The notes under the pieces: generated by a model
The model's database searches: none
What the model was told of the DNA's origin: nothing
The model's input: the letters and a program-made list of their open reading frames with translations, nothing else
Part shown: positions 8,596 to 16,074 of the stretch, one piece after another
Numbering within the stretch: position 1 is the stretch's first letter
Layout: each line of letters begins with the position of its first letter
Position numbers and translations under genes: made by a program
Assembly (NCBI RefSeq): GCF_001938985.1
Contig: NZ_MKIN01000019.1
Span: forward strand, 1-64,000
DNA from: Gillisella taibaishanensis
Lineage (GTDB): Bacteria; Pseudomonadota; Alphaproteobacteria; Rhizobiales; Rhizobiaceae
DNA: 64,000 nucleotides
Reading direction: 5' to 3'

Positions 8596-9342
8596 ATGGA
8601 GAACGGTGGGCGAGTAATGTCAGATGAGCCGAAGATCCTGATTGTAGAAGATGATGCGCAGATTGCGGATATCGTAAGAGATAGTCTCAGAGAGCAAGGA
8701 ATGCTCGTCGAAGTCGCGGCCGACGGTATTGGCATGGATGCGAAGATGCGCGCGCTTGACTTCGACCTGATTGTGCTGGACGTCATGTTGCCAGGTGAAG
8801 ATGGCTTCAGCATCTGTCGGCGGCTCCGCGGCAGCGGCGATATCCCGATCTTGATGCTGACCTCTGTCAGCAGCGATATTGATCGGGTCGTTGGATTGGA
8901 AATCGGCGCCGACGACTATGTCACCAAGCCTTTCGTGCTCAGAGAACTGATCGCTCGCATCAAGGGTCTCCTTCGGCGCTCCAGGTTGACTTCCTCACGG
9001 GTGGAGAGCCCGCGAAAGCGGCTGTTCCGCTTCGATGGATGGCGGGTCGACCCGATTCGGCGCCAGGTTCACGATCCCAGCCATGCTCGGATTGCGATGA
9101 CGACCCACGAGTTCGATCTGTTGCTGGCGTTCTGTCAAAATGCCGGCCGCGTGCTCACAAGGGAGCAGCTTCTGGCTGTTACCCATGCGGGTTTAGCAGG
9201 CCCGATAGAGCGCAGTATCGATGTTCACATCAGCCGCTTGAGGCAGAAGCTAGAGGTCGATCCTCGAGATCCCGTTCTTTTGAAGACTGTTCGCTTGGGT
9301 GGCTACATCTTCACCGCCGTCGTGGAGGAGACAGATGGCTAG
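8596..9342 (+). CDS. OmpR family response regulator
   Basis: The N-terminal receiver domain has the acidic pair E-D-D, the phospho-acceptor in L-I-V-L-D-V-M-L-P and the conserved Lys in V-T-K-P-F. The C-terminal part is an OmpR/PhoB winged helix (T-x-x-E-F-D-L-L, then R-S-I-D-V-H-I-S-R-L-R). It has 248 residues from ATG 8596; ATG 8617 (MSDEPK) is a credible shorter start. It is followed with an 8-bp overlap by its sensor kinase and stands opposite the RND pump operon, which it probably regulates. Confidence 0.94.
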   Translation: MENGGRVMSDEPKILIVEDDAQIADIVRDSLREQGMLVEVAADGIGMDAKMRALDFDLIVLDVMLPGEDGFSICRRLRGSGDIPILMLTSVSSDIDRVVGLEIGADDYVTKPFVLRELIARIKGLLRRSRLTSSRVESPRKRLFRFDGWRVDPIRRQVHDPSHARIAMTTHEFDLLLAFCQNAGRVLTREQLLAVTHAGLAGPIERSIDVHISRLRQKLEVDPRDPVLLKTVRLGGYIFTAVVEETDG

Positions 9343-10657
9343 AAATATTCTGAGGGGGCCGATCACTCTTAGAGGCCAGATAATGGTCATCATTCTTTTG
9401 GCTTTGATCACCGTGATCGTCACCGGTCGGGCCTTGGAAAATTTTGCCAAACGTGATTATGCGATTCCAAATCTTGAGAATGCGGCAGAGCAGATCAAAA
9501 CCGTCGCGCTTCTTATGAAGCAAGCCTCCCCCTCGGAGCGCGCATCCATTCTTGCGAATGCTCAGCGAGCGGGGCTGGATGTCTCGCTGGCCCCCATATC
9601 CTTGGTTGATAAATTCAAGTCGTCCCCTGAGATGCAGAGCGCTGCCGAAACTGTCGTGGACTTTCTGTTTCCACCAGACGGGGAGCCGCCTCTTGGTGGC
9701 TGGCGAGCGTTCCTGGACGGCCGGCGTGTCATTGCCGAAAGGGTCGATGCTCAGACGATGGTCGTCTTCTTTGGCTTCCCCGACACCATCCTCACCAGTT
9801 CATCCCTGAGTCAGGGTTCGTATTATTTTATCGCGGTCATCGTACTCATCGCCTTCTTCTTTATCTTCGCGATCAGGGCGGTGACCGAGCCGATCAAAAG
9901 GATATCGGAAGCCGCAATCGAGGCCGACATCAACAGTAGTTCTCAGATATTCGAGGAGCGCGGTACGATCGAGATCGTCTCCCTTGCACGCGCACTCAAT
10001 AGCATGCGCAACCGCATTCATCTTATGGTGGAAGGCCGAACCCGCATGCTTCGGGGTATCAGCCACGATGTCCGGACTCCATTGACCAGGCTCAGACTCC
10101 GCACGGAGCGCATGGAGGACGAGGCTCTACGGGAGGCGTTGCTTATAGACATTGATCAAATCGACGGCTTGCTTGCTGAGAGCCTGAACTATCTGCGCGA
10201 CGATTATGCGACCGAAGGACTGGAGCGTGTCGACGTTGCAAGCATTCTGCAAACTGTTTGCAGCGATTTTTCCGATGTGGGGTTCGAGGTGACGTACCAC
10301 GGACCGAACAAGCTCATCGCAAACTGTCGCCCACTATCGATCACTCGTGCGGTGACCAATCTTTGCGAAAATGCGGTGAAGTTCGGAACAACAATAACGA
10401 TTGAGCTAAATAACAGTGAAAATGGTTTCTCCATCCTCGTGTCAGACGACGGTCCCGGAATTCCGGAGAACTTGAAACATCGGGTACTCGAGCCCTTCTT
10501 CAAGGCTGATCAATCCCGCACCAATAGCCCTGGTTTCGGTCTTGGACTGTCGATTGTCTCAGATATCGCCCATTCACACCGCGGTAGCCTTACATTGCAA
10601 GACAACCACCCCCACGGCCTTATAGTGAGACTGGATGTCCCTAGACCAAGAAAATGA
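9335..10657 (+). CDS. Sensor histidine kinase
   Basis: About 440 residues: a first membrane helix near residues 12-28, a periplasmic sensor loop, a second helix near 165-185, a HAMP linker, an H-box with the phospho-accepting His in G-I-S-H-D-V-R-T-P-L, then N-box (N-L-C-E-N-A), G1 (D-D-G-P-G-I-P) and G2 (G-F-G-L-G-L-S) motifs of the ATPase domain. ATG 9335 is preferred over 9299 because GGAGGAG lies 7-10 bases before it. It overlaps the regulator gene, so the two form one operon. The signal sensed is unknown; the adjacent efflux pump suggests an envelope or toxic-compound cue. Confidence 0.94.
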   Translation: MARNILRGPITLRGQIMVIILLALITVIVTGRALENFAKRDYAIPNLENAAEQIKTVALLMKQASPSERASILANAQRAGLDVSLAPISLVDKFKSSPEMQSAAETVVDFLFPPDGEPPLGGWRAFLDGRRVIAERVDAQTMVVFFGFPDTILTSSSLSQGSYYFIAVIVLIAFFFIFAIRAVTEPIKRISEAAIEADINSSSQIFEERGTIEIVSLARALNSMRNRIHLMVEGRTRMLRGISHDVRTPLTRLRLRTERMEDEALREALLIDIDQIDGLLAESLNYLRDDYATEGLERVDVASILQTVCSDFSDVGFEVTYHGPNKLIANCRPLSITRAVTNLCENAVKFGTTITIELNNSENGFSILVSDDGPGIPENLKHRVLEPFFKADQSRTNSPGFGLGLSIVSDIAHSHRGSLTLQDNHPHGLIVRLDVPRPRK

Positions 10658-10980
10658 ATAGTACTTTTGGGACATCAGACGAACTCCGCTCCAAGCTGTA
10701 GCAAATGCAGAAGGCTCACGATGCGTTCCGCATAGCCGACGGAACCTATTCAATTTCATCATCCAAGGCTTGAATTTCAATTTTCCGGAAAACCCGGATC
10801 AATGTGGTGAGGTATCCAACCGCCTTTGCAGCACCTATGCTTGAGGGCAACTAGTCAGCGCTAGCAACTGTATTTACGTCCGGTCGTCCCTAAGCGCGGC
10901 GAAATGGGCCAGTCAGTCGAACCGCTAGTCAGACGTGTACCGGAAGCAGCTGAAAGGGACGTGCGCTTTTACTGATATCT
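10658..10980. other. Intergenic stretch without a recognisable gene
   Basis: No open frame here has family-like features, and no clear hairpin with a T-run follows the kinase gene. Nothing further could be supported. Confidence 0.6.
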
Positions 10981-10986
10981 GACACT

Positions 10987-11014
10987 CTTGAACCACCAGC
11001 TCTCTGAATTATAT
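10987..11014 (+). promoter_or_regulatory. Possible heat-shock (RpoH-type) promoter
   Basis: CTTGAA at 10987-10992 followed after 15 bases by ATTATAT at 11008-11014 resembles the alpha-proteobacterial RpoH pattern (CTTGAx, then CYTATxT). It stands just upstream of the RNA-thermometer region and the small heat-shock genes, which supports the reading. The -10 match is imperfect. Confidence 0.35.
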
Positions 11015-11035
11015 CGTTATTGTTCGATTCCCCAA

Positions 11036-11112
11036 TGGGAATAGGCAGTCCAGGAGGCGCCATGTTCTCTTGGCGTCTCCTTGTATCCATGTTGCTTGTG
11101 AGGATATGGCTA
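11036..11112 (+). promoter_or_regulatory. ROSE-type RNA thermometer upstream of an hsp20 relic
   Basis: Two hairpins can be drawn in the 5' leader. The first is GGAGGCGCCA (11053-11062) with TTGGCGTCTCC (11070-11080). The second, at 11087-11109, is the ROSE hallmark: CCATGTTGCT pairs with AGGATATGG so that the Shine-Dalgarno AGGA (11101-11104) is held by TTGCT with one bulged G. ROSE elements (repression of heat-shock gene expression) control small heat-shock genes in rhizobia and agrobacteria. The gene it serves directly (from ATG 11112) is broken. Confidence 0.7.
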
Positions 11113-11284
11113 TGAGGACAAACCTTGATTTTTCTCCCCTGTTTCGGTCGAGCATTGGTTTCGATCGAATGTTGAATGCGCTTGAAGCTGCAAGCCGGAT
11201 GCCGCGCCAGATCTAGATTATGACCGACATGGCGCTGCCGAAGGTCGAAACCAAACAGATCGCGGCCGAGAAGCAAGCAGCTTA
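11112..11284 (+). pseudogene. hsp20 (IbpA-type) remnant with internal deletion
   Basis: From ATG 11112 the frame reads MRTNLDFSPLFRSSIGFDR, the typical start of a rhizobial IbpA-like small heat-shock protein, then stops at about 11216 after roughly 34 codons. A second open stretch to 11284 (T-D-M-A-L-P-K-V-E-T-K-Q-I) may be the original C-terminus, which would mean the alpha-crystallin domain was deleted. The C-terminal assignment is tentative. The thermometer in front of it looks intact. Confidence 0.6.
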
Positions 11285-11317
11285 AGGCCCATCAGTAACA
11301 GCACAGTCAGCAAAGAG

Positions 11318-11386
11318 GGCGCCGGACACATCGTCTGGCGCCGCAGGAAAGGCTTTGCTTTTGAAACCAACGGAAAGGAGAAGACT
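11318..11386 (+). promoter_or_regulatory. Second ROSE-like leader, before intact hsp20
   Basis: A strong hairpin has arms GGCGCC at 11318-11323 and 11337-11342. Further on, TTTGCTTTT (about 11354-11362) can pair with the Shine-Dalgarno stretch AAAGGAGA (11374-11381) with a bulged G, the same layout as the ROSE core. It lies directly before ATG 11387, so the intact hsp20 may also be controlled by RNA melting. The pairing is hand-drawn and less compact than the first element. Confidence 0.4.
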
Positions 11387-11896
11387 ATGAGCGTTCGTGA
11401 TCTGATTCCCTGGGGCCGCAACAATGGCAACCAGATTCCGAGTGTCCTGCGCGACAATGACCGTGATCCTTTCATGTTGCTGCATCGCGAGGTGAACCGT
11501 CTGTTCGACGACGTCTTCCGCGGATCCGGTTACGGCCTGCCGGCCTTCGGTACCGGCACCGCATTCGGCGTCGGTTGGCCGAGTGTCGAAATCTCCGAGA
11601 CCGACAAGGAGATCAAGGTGACGGCCGAAGTGCCAGGCCTTGAAGAGAAGGATATTGAGGTCCTGCTCAACGACGGCGTCCTGGCACTTAAGGGTGAAAA
11701 GCGCTCCGAGGCCGAAGACAAGGATCGTCAATTCTCCGAGCGATATTACGGTCGTTTCGAGCGACGCATCCCGCTCGGTGTCGAGGTCAAGGAAGATCAG
11801 GTCGATGCCCGCTTTAAGAACGGCGTCCTGACCGTGACCTTGCCGAAGACCGAGAAGGCGCAGTCTCAGGTCAAACGTATTGCTGTCAAAAGCTGA
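11387..11896 (+). CDS. Hsp20/alpha-crystallin small heat-shock protein
   Basis: This 169-residue chaperone would bind unfolding proteins during heat stress. After a variable N-terminus (P-W-G-R-N-N), an alpha-crystallin domain spans about residues 60-160, with V-E-I-S-E-T-D-K-E-I at its start and the conserved G-V-L-T-V-T-L-P-K near the end. The C-terminal tail carries I-A-V, an I-x-I/V-type anchor used in oligomer formation. A strong AAGGAGA ribosome site precedes the ATG. It follows a broken paralogue carrying its own RNA thermometer. Confidence 0.93.
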   Translation: MSVRDLIPWGRNNGNQIPSVLRDNDRDPFMLLHREVNRLFDDVFRGSGYGLPAFGTGTAFGVGWPSVEISETDKEIKVTAEVPGLEEKDIEVLLNDGVLALKGEKRSEAEDKDRQFSERYYGRFERRIPLGVEVKEDQVDARFKNGVLTVTLPKTEKAQSQVKRIAVKS

Positions 11897-11966
11897 TTGA
11901 CCCGGCCTGTCTGGTGGTCGGACTTCGCCGGCCGCCAGTATCCTTGCCAATAGGGAGGGGCGAACC

Positions 11967-12434
11967 ATGGAGACTTCAAGAAAGACACACCCTGAAATCT
12001 TGACACTGACATCCGTTTCCGACCTTCAAACAACAACCTCCGAAGCCAACTTTCTTTTGCGCGGTCTTGGCTTCCCCAATTACCTCAAGAGGAAGACTCG
12101 TGAGATAAAGGGACTAAGTGCTGCCAATCGGAGCCTATCAGCGATGAACTTTTGGCGCGATCAAGAGCGCGTCATTGCTGAAAATCTCAAAGTAGAGATG
12201 ACCGTTCATGGTGACGCTCTTAATGTCAATCGGCCCGGAATGTTGGCTCTGACACAACTTTGGTGGTCAAAGGCCTATCTGGCTCCGATGACGCGCGCCT
12301 GGGGTTGGTTGCAATTCCAATGGCTGCGGCCTGTGCTTCATCCAAGTCGCGGCCTAGTTAGGCGGGTACTACGTGGTCAACGATCCGACGTGCTCTGCGC
12401 GCGGACGACATCGCTTGAAGTTTATCTGCCATGA
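11967..12434 (+). CDS. Hypothetical protein
   Basis: This 155-residue frame starts with ATG after a good ribosome site (GGGAGGGG). It is polar at the N-terminus and has a Trp-rich middle (L-W-W-S-K-A-Y, W-G-W-L-Q-F-Q-W) and an Arg-rich tail. I recognise no domain. It follows the heat-shock gene by 70 bp on the same strand and could be co-transcribed. The middle is faintly like phasins, but not enough to name it. The tail after about residue 120 may be out of the original frame. Confidence 0.5.
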   Translation: METSRKTHPEILTLTSVSDLQTTTSEANFLLRGLGFPNYLKRKTREIKGLSAANRSLSAMNFWRDQERVIAENLKVEMTVHGDALNVNRPGMLALTQLWWSKAYLAPMTRAWGWLQFQWLRPVLHPSRGLVRRVLRGQRSDVLCARTTSLEVYLP

Positions 12435-12546
12435 CTCGCCGTTGGGCGAGGCTAAGTATAGGCCACGGCGCCCATTCCATTTGTCTAATGCCGTGGAACG
12501 CGCGCCTCAGGAATGGGGCGCCAGTAAGCTGCTGACGTCCCAGACT

Positions 12547-13287
12547 TCATAACTGTGCGAAACCACCATCGACAACGAGTTCCGCACCGAGCATGTATCG
12601 GGATGCATCGCTTGCCAGGAACAGGACCGCTTGCGCGATATCTTCCGGCTGCCCCAAATGCTTCAGCGGAATATTCCCCGCAATACGGTCCTTTGTCGCC
12701 TGCACCTCTTCGGTGACGGTACGGCCGTGAATTGGCGTGTCGATCGCGCCAGGGCTGACGGCGTTGACGCGGATTTTGCGGTCCAGCAATTCGGCCGACC
12801 AAGTCCGGGCCAGTGAACGGACGGCGGCCTTCGATGCCGACAGCATTGAAAGGCCGGGAGTACCAACCTCGTTCAGCCAGGACGTACTCAGGATGACCGA
12901 GGCACCTTCCCGCAGGATTGGTGAAACCGCCTGCATGGAGAGGAAGACGCCTTTGACGTTGGTATCCATCAGTTCATCGTAACGTGCTTCATCAGTGGCC
13001 GAGAGCGGCGTTCCGAACGCAACGCCGGCATTTGCGAAGAAGATGTCGAGTCCGTCGAATGCTGCCTGGATGCGTCTGCTCATATCTTGCATGTCGGCCG
13101 CCGAACGCACATCAACCTTTAGCGCGAGAGCGCCCTGCCCCAACTCGGCCTCAACCTCCTTCAACCGGGCTTTGTCACGACCGGTAACCGCGACACGCGC
13201 ACCTTCCTTCGCGAGAAGCCTTGCAGTCGCCAGACCGATGCCACTCGTTGCTCCGGTTACCAGTGCTGTTTTACCTTCGAGTCTCAT
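12547..13287 (-). CDS. SDR family oxidoreductase lacking the catalytic Tyr
   Basis: A 246-residue classical short-chain dehydrogenase fold: nucleotide motif T-G-A-T-S-G-I-G at 11-18, N-A-G at 86-88, the Ser region S-T-S at 134-136 and Lys153 in S-A-S-K. The Tyr expected four residues before the Lys is Leu149, so the usual Tyr-Lys pair is broken. ATG 13287 is chosen (MRLEGKTALV); the longer frame has an unrelated N-terminal extension. It is the last gene of a minus-strand operon with the FAD amine oxidase 14 bp upstream. Its reaction is unknown, and it may be a non-canonical or non-catalytic member. Confidence 0.88.
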   Translation of the reverse strand: MRLEGKTALVTGATSGIGLATARLLAKEGARVAVTGRDKARLKEVEAELGQGALALKVDVRSAADMQDMSRRIQAAFDGLDIFFANAGVAFGTPLSATDEARYDELMDTNVKGVFLSMQAVSPILREGASVILSTSWLNEVGTPGLSMLSASKAAVRSLARTWSAELLDRKIRVNAVSPGAIDTPIHGRTVTEEVQATKDRIAGNIPLKHLGQPEDIAQAVLFLASDASRYMLGAELVVDGGFAQL

Positions 13288-13301
13288 GATCTTACTCCTT
13301 G

Positions 13302-14414
13302 TTAGCGTTGAAACGGGATTGCAATGCGGGCGGTTACGCCCTTGGCAGCCGCGTCGATGGCTCCCGCGACATATCCGGGGTATTCGTCTGACCATTCGCT
13401 GGCGATGCCGGTCACCCGGTTCTGCCACGGCCCGGACTTGGGGCTTGGTTGTGGCGCTCCCACCGGATGCGAGGAACCGATTTGATCCGCGCGCGTCGCG
13501 GTTAAGGGGTCGGTCGCCCAGTCCTTGAGGAATTCGGCCTTTGGGACGCTTGCCGCCTCTCCGAAGAGGCGGACGAGCTGATTTCGGCAATAAAGTTTAA
13601 GGTCCTGCGTCGAAAGCTGTTCGCGAGCGTCTGCAGGAACCCCGATGAACCCAAACAGAGCCGCGTCCCCATTTTCGTCGGAAGCATCGTGAATTTCAGC
13701 CATGGGTCCTACCCCGCTTCGTGCGGAACCGGAGAGACCCGCGTCTCTCCAAAATGGCCTTTCAAAAACCGCCAGATACTTCGCATGTGGCGCCATCCAC
13801 GTCGCTGTCTGCTGCCAAGACCGGGCGAAAGGTTCTGGAAGAGCCGGCTGAAATGTGATGGTTTCCGCGGCAAGCCGCGGCGGGAGTGCAAGAAGAACGT
13901 GTTCTGCACGATAGGTGTTCTGCGCTGTCTCCAGTACAACCAACTCGCAGTCCAAGGAAATCTGTTTCACGGTCTCGCCCAGGACCAACTTCGAAAGGCT
14001 CAGCCGCAGACGCAGCGCATCGGTCAAGGCAGCCATTCCGCCGGAGATTCTCATGGACGGTGGCGACGACGCAAAACCGCGCATACGCTCAGGCTTGTTA
14101 TGCATCGACCGCTCGATCATCATGTCGCCGGTGTCAAATTGCGGGGAAACCGGCAGTTCCAGCACACCGAGCAGGCGGCTCAGTTCAGGCTGCATATCGG
14201 GCCAGAACCATGTCGGGCCAAGATCGAAGCGGCCGGCAATTCGTTCCTCGCCGATCAGTGCCTCATCGGTCGCAGACGGCAATGATATGATCCGTCCGCC
14301 GAACCGCGTCCGTGCCTCGAAAAGAGCGTAGTCGATGCCTTGGCGCTCAAGGAGCCAAGCTGCGTAAAGCCCGCTAAGGCCACCGCCGACGATGGCTACC
14401 TGGTGGGCGGTCAT
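13302..14414 (-). CDS. FAD-dependent amine oxidase family protein
   Basis: The N-terminus V-A-I-V-G-G-G-L-S-G-L-Y-A-A is a dinucleotide-binding fold for FAD, followed by the flavin amine oxidase mark F-E-A-R-T-R-F-G-G-R-I. The length of 370 residues is a little short for the family. It would oxidise an amine or a similar C-N/C-C bond using O2. The start overlaps the stop of the cupin gene by 4 bp (14411-14414), showing coupling. Neighbours (cupin, AhpD-like, SDR) point to breakdown of a small organic compound that I cannot identify. Confidence 0.88.
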   Translation of the reverse strand: MTAHQVAIVGGGLSGLYAAWLLERQGIDYALFEARTRFGGRIISLPSATDEALIGEERIAGRFDLGPTWFWPDMQPELSRLLGVLELPVSPQFDTGDMMIERSMHNKPERMRGFASSPPSMRISGGMAALTDALRLRLSLSKLVLGETVKQISLDCELVVLETAQNTYRAEHVLLALPPRLAAETITFQPALPEPFARSWQQTATWMAPHAKYLAVFERPFWRDAGLSGSARSGVGPMAEIHDASDENGDAALFGFIGVPADAREQLSTQDLKLYCRNQLVRLFGEAASVPKAEFLKDWATDPLTATRADQIGSSHPVGAPQPSPKSGPWQNRVTGIASEWSDEYPGYVAGAIDAAAKGVTARIAIPFQR

Positions 14415-15091
14415 GGCAACGGCCTCGGATCCGTGTCTGCGTTCGGCAGATGCCCGGTTTTCAAATAAATGGTGGCGCCAGCGGTGCTCACGACAAATGC
14501 GGCACCGCCGCCTCGCGGCAGGCGGATCCAGCTGCCCTTGGCATAGGTTCGTGTGTCTTCCTTGAGGCTGCCGTCGGTTACCAATATTTCGGCGCCGCCT
14601 GCCTGCTCAACGAACAAACGTTCGCCGGCTGCTAACCGCACCAGCATGACTTCTTCACCGTTTCCGGCGAAGAGCGGGCAGATTTCGCGTGTCTCTTGGA
14701 CCACCCAATTTGTGGGATCGTTGGTATCGACCCGCACGAAGTCTGCCTCCGTGGAAGGCATCTGGCATAGCTTTACGAAAATCGCGGCGCCTGGGCCGCT
14801 CGACGGCTGATGTTCAGACCCCGGCGGGTTTCGCATGTACCAGCCGGCAGGATAGTCCGTTTCGCCTTCCGAGAAGATACCCTCAAGCACTAGAATTTCT
14901 TCGCCGGCGGGATGCGTATGCTCTGGAAAACGGGAGGATTCCGCGTAGCGCACAATACTGGTAGCTCTTGCTTTCTCCGCACCAATCCGGTCGAGCATGA
15001 CGCGTTCGACACCGCCCTGCGGCGACGGGACCCATTCATATTGCTCCGGTAGGAGCTCTGCTCTCTGTGTAAAGTCCGCATTTATCAGCAT
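14411..15091 (-). CDS. Cupin-domain protein (ChrR-like, bicupin)
   Basis: About 226 residues with two related beta-barrel halves. The first half holds the metal motif H-T-H-P-A-G-E-E near residue 62 and G-W-Y-M-R-N-P-P-G-S-E-H. The second half repeats the fold without the histidines. It resembles the cupin part of ChrR-type anti-sigma factors, but no zinc-binding anti-sigma domain and no sigma factor are present, so an enzymatic or sensing role in the operon is more likely. ATG 15091 has AAGAGA upstream; ATG 15106 is an alternative. Confidence 0.82.
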   Translation of the reverse strand: MLINADFTQRAELLPEQYEWVPSPQGGVERVMLDRIGAEKARATSIVRYAESSRFPEHTHPAGEEILVLEGIFSEGETDYPAGWYMRNPPGSEHQPSSGPGAAIFVKLCQMPSTEADFVRVDTNDPTNWVVQETREICPLFAGNGEEVMLVRLAAGERLFVEQAGGAEILVTDGSLKEDTRTYAKGSWIRLPRGGGAAFVVSTAGATIYLKTGHLPNADTDPRPLP

Positions 15092-15147
15092 CGTGTTTCT
15101 CTTCAAGCAGAGGCGGTGCCAGCTCGCCTGGAGCTGGCCACACCCAG

Positions 15148-15495
15148 TTATTTTGGAAGGGCTGCGATCGTGTCGAAGACGCGTGCGGTATAGGTGAGAG
15201 CCGCCCCGGCGTTGAGGGAGATCGCGACACCCAGCGCCTCGGCGATTTCTTCCTGAGACGCGCCGAGCTCGACGGCTTTCTTCGCATGAACGGCAATACA
15301 GCCGTCACAACGCGTAGTAATCGCTACCGCCAGCGCGATGAGTTCGTGGATCTTCGGTTCGAGTCTTCCCGTCTTGACGGCACTGCTTTCGATTGTGTGA
15401 AGGCCGCGCAAAACATCCGGGCTCAGTTTTGCGAAATCGCCAACGCGACCAAGCAGATTATCGCGGTAGGCATTCCAGTCTTGCATGTGGGACAT
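15148..15495 (-). CDS. Carboxymuconolactone decarboxylase (AhpD-like) family protein
   Basis: A 115-residue all-helical protein with the AhpD/CMD active-site motif C-D-G-C-I-A-V-H (C-x2-C-x3-H) at about residues 60-67. The paired cysteines suggest a thiol peroxidase or disulfide reductase-like activity rather than decarboxylation. ATG 15495 (MSHMQDWNAY) is preferred; the 27 residues further upstream overlap the neighbouring broken gene. It lies in the same direction as the cupin, amine oxidase and SDR genes and probably in one operon with them. Confidence 0.9.
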   Translation of the reverse strand: MSHMQDWNAYRDNLLGRVGDFAKLSPDVLRGLHTIESSAVKTGRLEPKIHELIALAVAITTRCDGCIAVHAKKAVELGASQEEIAEALGVAISLNAGAALTYTARVFDTIAALPK

Positions 15496-15520
15496 GTATT
15501 CGTTCCTTTGAGGTCGGTGA

Positions 15521-15815
15521 TCAATTGAATGGCGGAAAAGAGCGCGCGTCGTAGACGCGAATGTCGGGGGCGGCATTCCTGAGAGGCTTTATGCCGACAA
15601 CAACATCGTCGGTTAACAGTTCACGTTCGAGATAAGCCTCAGCCTTCGCGACCATGTCGAAACCATGCAGCACCTGTGCATCTTCGCCACGGATCAGGAG
15701 TTTTTTAAATTCGAGCCTTTGCTTGTCTCAAGAACGGTGACTTGAAACGCTTGTAGACATCTGCGACCGGCCGATTGGGCGCGGTGATTTCCAGTGTAAT
15801 TTGCAGATAAGCCAA
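15521..15815 (-). pseudogene. Small dimeric-barrel-like protein gene, one-base frameshift
   Basis: Starting at TTG 15815 (L-A-Y-L-Q-I-T-L-E-I) the frame is good to F-K-S-P-F, then goes wrong. In the next frame S-N-L-K-K-L-L-I-R-G-E-D-A-Q-V-L-H-G-F continues to a stop at 15521. One missing base near 15730-15735 (complement of ctcaagaacgg) would restore about 98 residues. The restored protein looks like a conserved small alpha/beta-barrel protein of rhizobia with unknown function. It would be the first gene of the CMD-cupin-amine oxidase-SDR operon. It could be a true mutation or a sequence error. Confidence 0.65.
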
Positions 15816-16074
15816 AATTGATCCCTTCAGTTACGCTTGCGTCGCTCGCTCAAATTCAGTCAGCGAAGGCGAGGACAATTTTGCGAAAGATGACGTGCAG
15901 CAAGGCAAACGGAGCGGCCACGCCGCGCCAATCGGTCGGCTGATTGTCATCTTTCGAGCACGAAAATGGAGCAAAGATTGCCAGCTCGCAAACGCGAAGA
16001 TCTTGGAGGACGGTAAAGTTATTCTTTACTGAGCAGGCAGAGGCTGAAGGGACGGAACAGCGTGTACGCTATCG

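Noticed and set aside
11282-11968. Minus-strand frame of 228 codons over hsp20
   Set aside because: Antisense to a clear alpha-crystallin gene, with no recognisable domain.
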